A stretch of DNA of 7,038 nucleotides from Sedimenticola sp. (GCA_027041035.1 JALULB010000340.1:1-7038), one strand, 5' to 3'. Shown: positions 1 to 6,729, numbered from the stretch's first letter. Notes: generated from the letters alone by a model not told the origin. Translations and numbers: made by a program.

Positions 1-376
1 TGCCGGCGATCGGGTGACCGGGCACAAACCACGCCGGCATGTCGCCGAACACCGCCTTGCAATCACGCACCACGCTGCCCTTGACGCTGCCGCCGTCGGT
101 GACCACCGCATCCGTCGCGAGGCGCCCGCGCATCGCCTCGAAGGCGGCGCGCATCGCTCCCAGCGGCACGGAGAGAAACACCAAGTCAGCGCCCTCGACC
201 GCCGCGCCGATGTCATGGCTATAGTGATCGATGATGCCGAGTCGCATCGCGGTCTCCAGGTTCTCGACGCCGCGCCCGCAGCCGACCACCTCGCCGACCG
301 CGCCCTCGGCGCGCAGCGCGCGCGCCAGCGAGCCGCCGATCAGGCCGACGCCGATCACCGCGAGTCGCCTGATCAC
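1..376 (-). CDS. tyrA: Prephenate/arogenate dehydrogenase, N-terminal part (runs off the window)
   Basis: First 125 codons of a TyrA-family dehydrogenase, the NAD(P)-dependent oxidative decarboxylation step of tyrosine synthesis in the cytoplasm. The N-terminus is a Rossmann nucleotide-binding fold with GVGLIGGS at residues 9-16. Family motifs follow: FLSVPLGAM (67-75), VVTDGGSVKGS (91-101) and the substrate-site signature VPGHPIAG (118-125), where the window ends. I chose the GTG start at 376 because translation from it gives a complete Rossmann strand (VIRRLAVIGVG) and it overlaps the hisC stop by four bases (GTGA), a usual sign of translational coupling. The end of the second beta strand reads VVGCGRG, so the acidic residue typical of NAD-preferring enzymes is absent and an Arg follows; NADP use is possible but inferred. 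In related operons tyrA is often followed by or fused to aroA, which lies outside this window. Confidence 0.95.
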   Translation of the reverse strand, partial: MIRRLAVIGVGLIGGSLARALRAEGAVGEVVGCGRGVENLETAMRLGIIDHYSHDIGAAVEGADLVFLSVPLGAMRAAFEAMRGRLATDAVVTDGGSVKGSVVRDCKAVFGDMPAWFVPGHPIAG

Positions 377-1485
377 GTGGACAGCACCTTTTCCAGGGCT
401 TCGAGAAAGCGCGCGTTCTCCTCCGGCATGCCGATCGACACGCGCAGATGCCTCGGCAGGCCGTAGTTCGCGACCGGCCGCGTGATCACGCCCTCGCGCA
501 GCAAGGCCTGGTCGACCTCGGCGGCATCGCGGCCGACATCGATGCACAGGAAGTTACCGACCGACGGGATGTAATCCAGCCCGAGCGCATGCACACCGGA
601 GACGATCTGGCCCATGCCGCATGCATTGAAGCTCACCCCCTCGCGCATGTGCGCCTCGTCGTCCAGCGCGAACCCGGCGGCGAGCTGAGCCAGCAGGTTG
701 ACATTGAACGGCTGGCGCACGCGGTTCAGCAGGTCGGCGATTTCCAGCGACGACAAGGCATAGCCGACGCGCAGCCCGGCGAGCCCCCAGGCCTTGGAGA
801 AGGTGCGCGTGACGATCAGGTTCGGCAGTTCGTCTAGCCATTCGGAGGCGTCCGGGTAGTCCGGCTCGTCGACATATTCGGTATACGCCTCGTCGACCAC
901 CGCGACGACGTGCGCCGGCAGGTCGTCGAGGAAGTCACGCAGCTCGCCGCGCCGCAGCCAGGTACCGGTCGGGTTGTTCGGGTTGGCGATGAACACCACG
1001 CCGGTATCCTCACCGACGAGCGCGCGCATCGCGGCCAGATCGTGGCCATAATCGCGCGCCGGGGCAACGCGTATCGTCGCGCCGACCGCCTGGCTGCTGA
1101 TCGGGTAGACCGCAAAGGCGTGTTCCGACATCACCGCCTCGCGCCCCGGCCACAGGAAGACCCGCGCGATCATGTCGAGCACGTCGTTCGAGCCGTTGCC
1201 GAGGGTAATGCGCTCGTCGCCGATGAGGTGGCGCTCGGACAGCCGCCCGCGCAACGCGAAACCACCACCATCCGGATAGCGGGACAGCTCGTGGAGCTCG
1301 TCCTTCAGCGCCTCGGTCACCAGCGGACTCGGGCCGAGCGGGTTCTCGTTCGAGGCCAGCTTGACCGAATCGTAGATATCCAGCTCGCGCTCCAGCTCGG
1401 AGACCGGCTTGCCGGGTACATAGGGCGTCAGGCCACCGATGCCGGGGGCAATGTTGAAGGTCGTGTTCATCGATATGCTCGTCAT
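373..1485 (-). CDS. hisC: Histidinol-phosphate / aromatic aminotransferase (HisC family)
   Basis: A 370-residue class I/II PLP-dependent aminotransferase of the HisC family, of normal length. Visible motifs: SNENPLGPSP (45-54), NPNNPTG (168-174), the DEAY segment (198-201) that holds the cofactor-ring aspartate, FSK with the Schiff-base lysine at 231, GLRVGY (237-242) and RVSIG (348-352), which carries the Arg that binds substrate carboxylate. HisC transfers an amino group from glutamate to imidazole acetol phosphate. Between pheA and tyrA, such copies are thought to serve phenylpyruvate and 4-hydroxyphenylpyruvate (or prephenate) as well; which substrate dominates cannot be read from sequence. 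The start is uncertain: the ATG at 1485 has no strong Shine-Dalgarno, and a second ATG five codons in (1470-1468) would give MNTTFNIAPGI, nearer the usual N-terminus. The start lies 9 bases after the upstream membrane-protein gene and the end overlaps tyrA by 4, so cotranscription is likely. Confidence 0.93.
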   Translation of the reverse strand: MTSISMNTTFNIAPGIGGLTPYVPGKPVSELERELDIYDSVKLASNENPLGPSPLVTEALKDELHELSRYPDGGGFALRGRLSERHLIGDERITLGNGSNDVLDMIARVFLWPGREAVMSEHAFAVYPISSQAVGATIRVAPARDYGHDLAAMRALVGEDTGVVFIANPNNPTGTWLRRGELRDFLDDLPAHVVAVVDEAYTEYVDEPDYPDASEWLDELPNLIVTRTFSKAWGLAGLRVGYALSSLEIADLLNRVRQPFNVNLLAQLAAGFALDDEAHMREGVSFNACGMGQIVSGVHALGLDYIPSVGNFLCIDVGRDAAEVDQALLREGVITRPVANYGLPRHLRVSIGMPEENARFLEALEKVLST

Positions 1486-1494
1486 CCGGTCAGG

Positions 1495-1794
1495 TCAGGG
1501 TCGGCGCTTCATCCGCAAGCCGCCGAACAGGCAATAGAGTAAAAAGCCATTGAGCAGCACGAGCAGCAGAAACATCATATACGCTACCCACACCGCGCCG
1601 CTGGCATTGAAGACCTCCGCTGGAATCCACGATATCCATGGCAGCATGAACGGGATCATCACGATCGCGCTTTCCCCGGAATCACCGGTATTGGTGTTCA
1701 CGGAATAGAGGTGCGAGGCAAGCGCCAGCAGCGCCAGGCCGACGAACAGTCCCGCGACGATGCATCCGGCTTTCGATTTTCTCAGGTACGGCAT
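1495..1794 (-). CDS. Small hydrophobic membrane protein of unknown function
   Basis: I do not recognise this protein. From the ATG at 1794 it has 99 residues: a basic N-terminus (MPYLRKSK), a membrane segment at about 11-31, a hydrophilic loop at 32-42, a short hydrophobic stretch with two prolines and two tryptophans at about 43-58, and a second long membrane segment at about 67-92 ending in the basic tail RMKRRP. The N- and C-terminal charges suggest both ends are cytoplasmic, with two full spans and perhaps a partly inserted or surface-lying middle segment. A longer reading from a TTG at 1857 would add 21 residues, but they are hydrophilic and that start has no good Shine-Dalgarno, whereas the 1794 ATG is preceded by GGGGA five bases away. 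It lies 83 bases after the UPF0114 gene and 9 bases before hisC. Operon position is the only functional hint. Confidence 0.8.
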   Translation of the reverse strand: MPYLRKSKAGCIVAGLFVGLALLALASHLYSVNTNTGDSGESAIVMIPFMLPWISWIPAEVFNASGAVWVAYMMFLLLVLLNGFLLYCLFGGLRMKRRP

Positions 1795-1797
1795 GCG

Positions 1798-1804
1798 CTT
1801 CCCC
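1798..1804 (-). promoter_or_regulatory. Ribosome binding site that decides the start of the 99-residue membrane protein
   Basis: On the minus strand the bases read GGGGAAG immediately ahead of GCG-C-ATG. GGGGA lies five bases from the ATG at 1794, a good Shine-Dalgarno match and spacing. This favours the internal ATG over the upstream in-frame TTG at 1857. Confidence 0.6.
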
Positions 1805-1877
1805 GCTTCACCATCGGCCACGCCCGGCAGCGGCAGTTTGTTTGCATGATAGGTCAATGCCGTGGCAATGCAATGCT

Positions 1878-2402
1878 TCAGTGGGGCCGTTCGCCCATAT
1901 GCGACAGATACAGAGCCAGACCGATCAACGCGATGCCGCCAGCCAGCAGCAACAGGTTCATCGCGGAATCGAAATGGATGCCCAGCGCCGATTCGAAAAA
2001 GCGCACCACCAGAATCATCAGGATAACCTTCGCCAGACGATTCTTCAGGTCGTCCAGGTTACGAATCAGCAACACCTTGGAAGCCGTGTCGTCACCGGCC
2101 GCCTGATCGATCTTGCTGATGAACAACTCGTATAGCCCGAGGCTGAAGATCAGCAGCACCGCGCCCAGCAGGTAACCATCGACGATCTCGACGACATGGG
2201 TGACCGCCTCGGCGCGCATCGCGCCGCGTTCCGCGATGCTCAGCGCCGGCGAGGCGTAATCGACGATATGCGTGATCATCACCCAGGCATCCACCGTCGC
2301 GATGAAAAACATCACCAATGCCGCCGCCATGCTGAAGATCACCGCAATGAGCACGACCAGACGGCTTTTCCACAACAGGCTTTCGAACAGTTTTTCCAGC
2401 AT
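1878..2402 (-). CDS. UPF0114 (YqhA-like) integral membrane protein
   Basis: A 174-residue inner-membrane protein with the pattern of the UPF0114/YqhA family (Pfam PF03350), whose biochemical role is not established. Four membrane segments are visible at about 13-36, 70-95, 122-143 and 147-167. Family-like signatures are the N-terminal E-x-L-W-x-SR-x-V-V-L-I-A-V start (7-21), the segment VDGYLLGAVLLIFSLGLYELF (74-94) followed by ISKID, and the cytoplasmic-side LDDLKNRLAKVILMILVV (116-133) leading into RFFESAL. Length is usual for the family. The ATG at 2402 is preceded by GGAG at six bases. The gene lies 136 bases downstream of the GGDEF gene, a wider gap than elsewhere in the operon, and 83 bases before the small membrane protein. 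Family assignment is by remembered motif pattern; function is unknown. Confidence 0.9.
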   Translation of the reverse strand: MLEKLFESLLWKSRLVVLIAVIFSMAAALVMFFIATVDAWVMITHIVDYASPALSIAERGAMRAEAVTHVVEIVDGYLLGAVLLIFSLGLYELFISKIDQAAGDDTASKVLLIRNLDDLKNRLAKVILMILVVRFFESALGIHFDSAMNLLLLAGGIALIGLALYLSHMGERPH

Positions 2403-2464
2403 CGGGGTCTCCAGGGTGATGGCTATTCAGGTAGCGGGCAGACAGCCTCCGCCGTGGTAGTGAA

Positions 2465-2518
2465 TCGGACTTCGATCCGACAGCCGCGCGCTCGTGATGC
2501 CCGGCGGACCGGTGTCCG
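2465..2518 (-). other. Two small hairpins in the gap between the GGDEF and UPF0114 genes
   Basis: The 136-base gap 2403-2538 contains two short inverted repeats. The first met in transcription is CGGAC-ACCG-GTCCG (2505-2518), five perfect pairs around four bases. The second is TCGGAT-CGAA-GTCCGA (2465-2480), five Watson-Crick pairs plus one G-U around four bases. Neither is followed by a T-run, so neither is a standard intrinsic terminator. The arms share CGGAC/GTCCG sequence, so they could also pair with each other in an alternative fold. This could be an RNA processing or stability element, or chance in GC-rich DNA. No convincing promoter is visible in the gap. Confidence 0.3.
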
Positions 2519-2538
2519 ACCCACAGGTAAGATCGTTG

Positions 2539-3228
2539 TCAGGCGACCGCCGTCTCGACATGCACCACCGTGCGGTTCTTGCCGGCGCGCTTGGCCTGAT
2601 ACATCGCCTGGTCGGCGCGACGAAACAGTTGTTCAAGCGTGCCGTCGTATCCCCGTGGCGTCACCGCGATGCCGATACTGGCGCTCCATCTCAAGCGCCG
2701 CTCATCACAGCATACTGCGGTATCCCGGATCGTTCGATGCAGCGAATCCGCGAACGCCAAAGCGCCGTTCCGTCCCACGCCGCGCAGCAGGAACCAGAAC
2801 TCCTCGCCGCCCATGCGTCCGCACGGCGCTTCGGAAGCCCGATCCCGCGCCAGATCGCCGAAAACGCGCAACACCTCGTCGCCGCAGGCGTGACCATGCC
2901 GGTCGTTGATGCGCTTGAAATCGTCCAGATCGACGACCAGAACCGACAGCGGCTCACCCTCGGCCAGGGCGATCTCAAGGCACTCTTTCGCCTGATCGAT
3001 GAAAGCACGTCGGTTCATCAGGCCGGTCAGGTGGTCGAAGGTCGCGAGTTCCCACATCGCCGCCTCCAGGCGCCGCGACCGGACCAACAGACTGACCAGC
3101 CGCCAGAACAGCAGCGGCGAGAGCAACGCCGGAATCAGCGCCGCCAGCACCAGCTCCACGGGCAGATGCATGCGCGCGCGGTAGGCCCGCTGCGGCACGG
3201 AAAAAGCGTCTGGATCGAGCGTAGTCAC
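2539..3228 (-). CDS. Membrane-anchored GGDEF protein, probable diguanylate cyclase
   Basis: A 229-residue protein with a single membrane segment at about 22-49 and a complete GGDEF domain at about 62-225, which would face the cytoplasm and make cyclic di-GMP from two GTP. Motifs are well preserved: FDHLTGLMNRR (64-74), VVDLDDFKRIND with the metal-binding Asp at 100 (98-109), HGHACGDEVLR (111-121), the active-site loop GGEEF (140-144) and late signatures ADQAMYQAKRAGKNR (205-219). The inhibitory-site motif RxxD, expected nine to six residues before the GGEEF, reads ASEA (131-134), so product feedback inhibition through a normal I-site is unlikely. No sensory domain such as PAS or GAF is present; N-terminal to the anchor there are only about 20 residues. 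The start is GTG at 3228, 15 bases after the pheA stop, without a clear Shine-Dalgarno; ATG at 3171 is an alternative that keeps the membrane segment. It interrupts the usual pheA-hisC order. Confidence 0.92.
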   Translation of the reverse strand: MTTLDPDAFSVPQRAYRARMHLPVELVLAALIPALLSPLLFWRLVSLLVRSRRLEAAMWELATFDHLTGLMNRRAFIDQAKECLEIALAEGEPLSVLVVDLDDFKRINDRHGHACGDEVLRVFGDLARDRASEAPCGRMGGEEFWFLLRGVGRNGALAFADSLHRTIRDTAVCCDERRLRWSASIGIAVTPRGYDGTLEQLFRRADQAMYQAKRAGKNRTVVHVETAVA

Positions 3229-3243
3229 GCGATGCGGCCGCTG

Positions 3244-4329
3244 TCAGAGCACCGACTTCGGATAAGACCCCAATACCTTGCACATACGACTCTCCCGCGA
3301 CAACTCCCGCAACGCGGCGGCCAGCGCCTCGTCCTGTTGGTGACCCTCGACATCGACGAAGAACACGTAGTCCCAGACGCCCTGGCGCGACGGCCGGGAT
3401 TCGATGCGCGACATGCTGATGCCATGCACCGCGAACGGCGTCAGCAGGCGGTGCAGGCCGCCGGCCTCGTTGCGCGTGGCGAGCAGCAGACTGGTTTTGT
3501 CGTTACCGCTCGGCGGCACGTCCTGCTTGCCGATGATCAGGAAACGCGTGGTGTTGCACGGCTCGTCCTCGATCTTCTCGGCGAGGACGCGCAAGCCGTA
3601 GATCTCGCCGGCGGTCTCGCTGGCGATCGCGGCGGCGCGCGGATCCTCGCGCGCGAGCCTTGCCGCCTCGGCGTTACTGCCCACCGCGACACGCTCGGCA
3701 TGCGCCAGATTGCTCTCCAGCCAGCCGCGGCACTGGGCCAGGGACTGCTGGTGCGAATACACCTTGTCGATCGCGCCGAGGCTGCCGCCGATGCCGAGCA
3801 GGTTGTGGTTGATGCGCAGCGTCACCTCGCCACAGATGCGCAACGGCGAGTTCATGAACATGTCCAGCGTGTGGTTGATGACGCCCTCGGTGGAGTTCTC
3901 CACCGGCACCACGCCGTAATGGCAACTACCCGCCTCCACCTCGCGGAACACGTCCGGGATGGAACCCAGCGACACGGTCTCCACCGCATGCCCGAAATGC
4001 TTCAGCGCGGCGGCCTGGGTGAAGGTGCCCTCGGGACCGAGGAAGCCGATATTCAACGGCTGTTCCAATGCCAGGCAGGCGGACATGATCTCGCGGAAGA
4101 GGCGCGCCATGACCTCGTCGGAGAGCGGGCCGCGATTGCGTTCCATGACCCGCGAGAGTACCTCGGCCTCGCGTTCCGGACGATAGAAATGCGCCTCCGG
4201 ATCCTCCTTCAGCTTGACCCGGGCGACCTCTTGCGCGGCCTCCGCGCGGCGCGAGATCAGCTCCTGGATCTGTTCGTCCAGCGTATCGATACGCTGGCGA
4301 ACCCCGGCGAGTTTGTCCTCGTCGACCAT
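3244..4329 (-). CDS. pheA: Bifunctional chorismate mutase / prephenate dehydratase (P-protein)
   Basis: A 361-residue cytoplasmic enzyme that rearranges chorismate to prephenate and converts prephenate to phenylpyruvate for phenylalanine. Three domains are visible in the usual order: an AroQ-type helical chorismate mutase (about 6-88, with RQRID early and a conserved YRPEREAEVL at 49-58); the prephenate dehydratase domain (about 92-268) with GPEGTFT (98-104), PVENSTEG (142-149) and the catalytic NTTRF (259-263); and a C-terminal ACT domain (about 278-355) with the phenylalanine-sensing ESRP (310-313). The other effector-site motif, commonly GAL, here reads GGL (290-292). The ACT domain suggests feedback inhibition by phenylalanine. 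The ATG at 4329 lies 9 bases after the serA stop, and the GGDEF gene starts 15 bases downstream. Length and domain layout match the family in gammaproteobacteria. Confidence 0.97.
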   Translation of the reverse strand: MVDEDKLAGVRQRIDTLDEQIQELISRRAEAAQEVARVKLKEDPEAHFYRPEREAEVLSRVMERNRGPLSDEVMARLFREIMSACLALEQPLNIGFLGPEGTFTQAAALKHFGHAVETVSLGSIPDVFREVEAGSCHYGVVPVENSTEGVINHTLDMFMNSPLRICGEVTLRINHNLLGIGGSLGAIDKVYSHQQSLAQCRGWLESNLAHAERVAVGSNAEAARLAREDPRAAAIASETAGEIYGLRVLAEKIEDEPCNTTRFLIIGKQDVPPSGNDKTSLLLATRNEAGGLHRLLTPFAVHGISMSRIESRPSRQGVWDYVFFVDVEGHQQDEALAAALRELSRESRMCKVLGSYPKSVL

Positions 4330-4338
4330 GGGTCCGGC

Positions 4339-5517
4339 TTACTCGCCGCAGCCCAGGCAGCGTACCGACAGAACCCCCTCGATCGCTCTCAGGCGGCCCA
4401 GCGTGCTGTCGGTCGGCGCGCGCGCGACATCCAGCAGAGTCACGGCGATGTCGTCACGTGACTTGTTCACCATGTCGACGATGTTCAGCTCGGATTCCGC
4501 CAGCGAGGTGGTGATCTGCCCGACCATGTTCGGCACATTGCTGTTCACCACGGCGATGCGGTGCTGCCCCTCGGACCGTGGCAGGCTGATCTCCGGAAAG
4601 TTCACCGAGTTGGTGATATTGCCGTCCTCCAGGTAGTCGCGCACCTCGTCGGCGACCATGATCGCGCAGTTCTCCTCGGCCTCTTTCGTCGATGCGCCGA
4701 GATGCGGCAAGGTGATGCAACGCGGGTGGTCTTTCAACAGGTTACTCGGGAAATCGCAGACATAGGCATAGGTATGTCCGGCCTCCAGCGAGGCGACCAC
4801 GGCGGCATCGTCTAGGATGCCGTCACGGGCGAAGTTCAGCAGTACCGATCCGGCCTTCATCAATTTCAGACGCTCGGCATTGATCATGCCCTTGGTCGAA
4901 TCGACCAAAGGCACATGGAAGCTGACGAAATCCGCCTTGGCCAGCAGATCATCGACGCTCAACGCCTGTTGCACGCCGGATTCCAGTTGCCAGGCCGACT
5001 TGACCGTGATGGTCGGATCGTAGCCGATGACCCGCATGCCCAGACCGCGCGCCGCGTTCGCGACCTTGACGCCGATGGCGCCGAGACCGATGACGCCCAG
5101 GGTGCGTCCCGGCAGCTCGAAACCGACGAAATGCTTCTTGCCCGCCTCGACGGCCTTGTGGATGCTCGCGTCGTCACCCTCCAGGCCGCGCGCGAAATCC
5201 CACGCCGGCCCCAGGTTGCGCGCCGCCATCAGCATCCCGGCGATGACCAGTTCCTTCACCGCGTTGGCGTTCGCGCCCGGCGCGTTGAACACCACCACGC
5301 CGTGCTCGGTCATCTTGTCGACCGGGATGTTGTTGACCCCGGCACCGGCCCGGCCCACCGCTTTCAGCGACTCCGGAATCGGCATCTCGTGCATCTTCGA
5401 CGAGCGCACCAGGATTGCATCCGGGTGGGTGATCTCCGAGGCGATCTCGTATTTCTCACGTGGCAGGCGATCCAGGCCAGCGACGGAGATGTTGTTCAAT
5501 GTGCGTATCTTGTACAT
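4339..5517 (-). CDS. serA: D-3-phosphoglycerate dehydrogenase (short, ACT-containing type)
   Basis: A 392-residue NAD-dependent dehydrogenase for the first committed step of serine synthesis. The substrate-binding domain forms the N-terminus, the nucleotide-binding fold has GVIGLGAIG (141-149), and the chain re-enters the substrate domain near 285. The catalytic Arg is 231 (in NFARDG) and the catalytic His is 272 (in LPHLGAST). The canonical catalytic Glu, found in DVFxxEP of E. coli SerA, is not there: the region reads CDFPSNLL (254-261), with Asn where Glu is expected. From memory, DFPxxxLL together with EEN(C)A and GNIxNSVNFP (299-308 here) marks a known clade of shorter SerA proteins, so this is probably a clade feature rather than damage. 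An ACT domain fills about 320-388, suggesting serine feedback. The ATG at 5517 is 13 bases after the serC stop, with GGGA about seven bases upstream. Location beside serC supports the assignment over other 2-hydroxyacid dehydrogenases. Confidence 0.94.
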   Translation of the reverse strand: MYKIRTLNNISVAGLDRLPREKYEIASEITHPDAILVRSSKMHEMPIPESLKAVGRAGAGVNNIPVDKMTEHGVVVFNAPGANANAVKELVIAGMLMAARNLGPAWDFARGLEGDDASIHKAVEAGKKHFVGFELPGRTLGVIGLGAIGVKVANAARGLGMRVIGYDPTITVKSAWQLESGVQQALSVDDLLAKADFVSFHVPLVDSTKGMINAERLKLMKAGSVLLNFARDGILDDAAVVASLEAGHTYAYVCDFPSNLLKDHPRCITLPHLGASTKEAEENCAIMVADEVRDYLEDGNITNSVNFPEISLPRSEGQHRIAVVNSNVPNMVGQITTSLAESELNIVDMVNKSRDDIAVTLLDVARAPTDSTLGRLRAIEGVLSVRCLGCGE

Positions 5518-5530
5518 GCTCTATCCCGCC

Positions 5531-6613
5531 TCAACCGTGCTGTTTTTCAAACTGCCGCATGAAATCGATCAGCGCCTGAACGCCGTCCTCCGGCATCGCG
5601 TTGTAGATGCTCGCGCGCATGCCGCCGACCGAGCGATGCCCCTTCAGCGTCAGCAGCCCGGCTTCCTTCGCCTCGGCGAGGAAGGTGCCATCCAGTTCAG
5701 GATCGGCCAGGGTGAACGGTATGTTCATCCACGAGCGCGATTCGATCGCCACCGGGTTCGCGTAGAAGTCCGAGGCGTCGATGGTGTCATACAGCAGTTC
5801 GGCCTTGCGCTCGTTGATCACCGCCATCGCATCGAGTCCACCGAGTGCCTTCAGCCACTGGAAGACCAGGCCGCTCAGGTACCAGGCATAGGTCGGCGGC
5901 GTGTTGTACATCGAACCGTTGTCGGCGTGTGTCTTGTAGTCGAACATCGTGGGCATGTCGGCGCGCGCCTTGCCGATCAGATCCTTGCGCACGATGACGA
6001 TGGTCAGCCCGGCCGGGCCGATGTTCTTCTGCGCGCCGGCGTAGATGACGCCGTACTTCGAGACATCGACGGGACGTGACAGGATGGTCGAGGACATGTC
6101 CGCAACCAGCGGAACACCCTCGGTTTCCGGGATGTACGGAAACTCCACGCCACCGATGGTTTCGTTCGGCGTGTAATGCACGTAGGCGGCATCGGCGTTC
6201 AGTTGCAGCTCGTTCTGCTCCGGCGCGCGGCTGAAGTTGTCGCCCTCTGTGGTCGCGGCAACATTCACCTCGGCATAGCGTTTCGCCTCGGCGATCGCCT
6301 TCTTCGACCAGGCGCCGGTATTGATATAGTCGGCTTGCCGCTTGTCGCCGAGCAGGTTGATCGGCACCATCGCGAACTGGCTGGACGCGCCGCCCTGCAG
6401 GAACAGCACGGCATGCTCGTCGCCTATTCCCATCAGTTCGCGCAGATCGGCCTCGGCCTGTTCGGCGATGGACATGAACTCCTTGCCGCGATGACTCATC
6501 TCCATCACCGACATGCCGCTGCCATGCCAGTCGAGCATCTCCCGTTCGGCCTGCTCCAATACCACCTGCGGCAACATCGCCGGACCGGCGCTGAAATTAT
6601 AGGGTCGATTCAT
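5531..6613 (-). CDS. serC: Phosphoserine aminotransferase
   Basis: A 360-residue PLP enzyme that transaminates 3-phosphohydroxypyruvate to 3-phosphoserine with glutamate; in many gammaproteobacteria it also acts in pyridoxal phosphate synthesis. The sequence closely follows E. coli Ser[10 protein letters not shown] (7-15), [12 protein letters not shown] (35-46), [10 protein letters not shown] (146-155), [20 protein letters not shown] (174-193), the cofactor lysine at 196 in [30 protein letters not shown] (231-250), and [17 protein letters not shown] (324-340). I chose the ATG at 6613 because [11 protein letters not shown] matches the family N-terminus and GGAAG lies nine bases upstream; the in-frame TTG at 6622 would add three residues and lacks support. 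The gene is first after the intergenic region and is followed at 13 bases by serA. Confidence 0.98.
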   Translation of the reverse strand: MNRPYNFSAGPAMLPQVVLEQAEREMLDWHGSGMSVMEMSHRGKEFMSIAEQAEADLRELMGIGDEHAVLFLQGGASSQFAMVPINLLGDKRQADYINTGAWSKKAIAEAKRYAEVNVAATTEGDNFSRAPEQNELQLNADAAYVHYTPNETIGGVEFPYIPETEGVPLVADMSSTILSRPVDVSKYGVIYAGAQKNIGPAGLTIVIVRKDLIGKARADMPTMFDYKTHADNGSMYNTPPTYAWYLSGLVFQWLKALGGLDAMAVINERKAELLYDTIDASDFYANPVAIESRSWMNIPFTLADPELDGTFLAEAKEAGLLTLKGHRSVGGMRASIYNAMPEDGVQALIDFMRQFEKQHG

Positions 6614-6663
6614 GATTAACAACTTCCGATAAATGATTGATACAATAAATCTTTAATAGCTTT
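6614..6663 (-). promoter_or_regulatory. AT-rich leader of serC, probable promoter region of the operon
   Basis: About 50 bases ahead of serC are strikingly AT-rich compared with the GC-rich surroundings and with the rest of the intergenic region. On the minus strand they include TATTAA, TATTGT and TATCAA, each a partial match to a -10 box, but none has a good -35 hexamer at 16-18 bases, so I do not name a specific promoter. The serC ribosome binding site GGAAG is at 6623-6627. This is the likeliest place for operon transcription to begin; read-through from the upstream gene is also possible because no strong terminator is visible. Confidence 0.35.
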
Positions 6664-6702
6664 GTTGGGCACGCCATGCCTTGCCCGAGCTGGCCTGTGT
6701 TT

Positions 6703-6729
6703 CGATACCAGGCGGGTCGCTGGGTATCG
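6703..6729. repeat. Inverted repeat overlapping REP copy 3
   Basis: CGATACC (6703-6709) is the exact reverse complement of GGTATCG (6723-6729). With one bulged base (G6722) the stem extends by two pairs (A6710-T6721 and G6711-C6720), making nine pairs. It shares its right arm with the left arm of the REP hairpin at 6719-6745, so the two structures exclude each other. It may be a remnant of another repeat unit or a flank of the REP element. Confidence 0.45.

Noticed and set aside
910..1542. Plus-strand open frame of 210 codons opposite hisC
   Set aside because: It is a shadow of hisC, with no motif, and it runs across the hisC start and the neighbouring gene end.
1795..1877. Upstream extension of the small membrane protein to the TTG at 1857
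   Set aside because: The added 21 residues are hydrophilic, TTG is a rare start and has no Shine-Dalgarno, while the ATG at 1794 has a strong one.
2494..4461. Plus-strand open frame of 655 codons opposite the GGDEF gene and pheA
   Set aside because: It lies antisense to two genes with full domain motifs. Its translation is rich in Arg, Gln, His and Ala without any recognisable domain, typical of the shadow frame of GC-rich coding DNA.
5027..6079. Plus-strand open frame of 350 codons opposite serA and serC
   Set aside because: It is antisense to two unmistakable genes and has no family motif; long antisense frames are expected at this GC content.
6665..6688. Possible terminator hairpin GGGCA/TGCCC
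   Set aside because: The stem is five to seven pairs with a ten-base loop and is followed on either strand by mixed sequence without a T-run; too weak to call.
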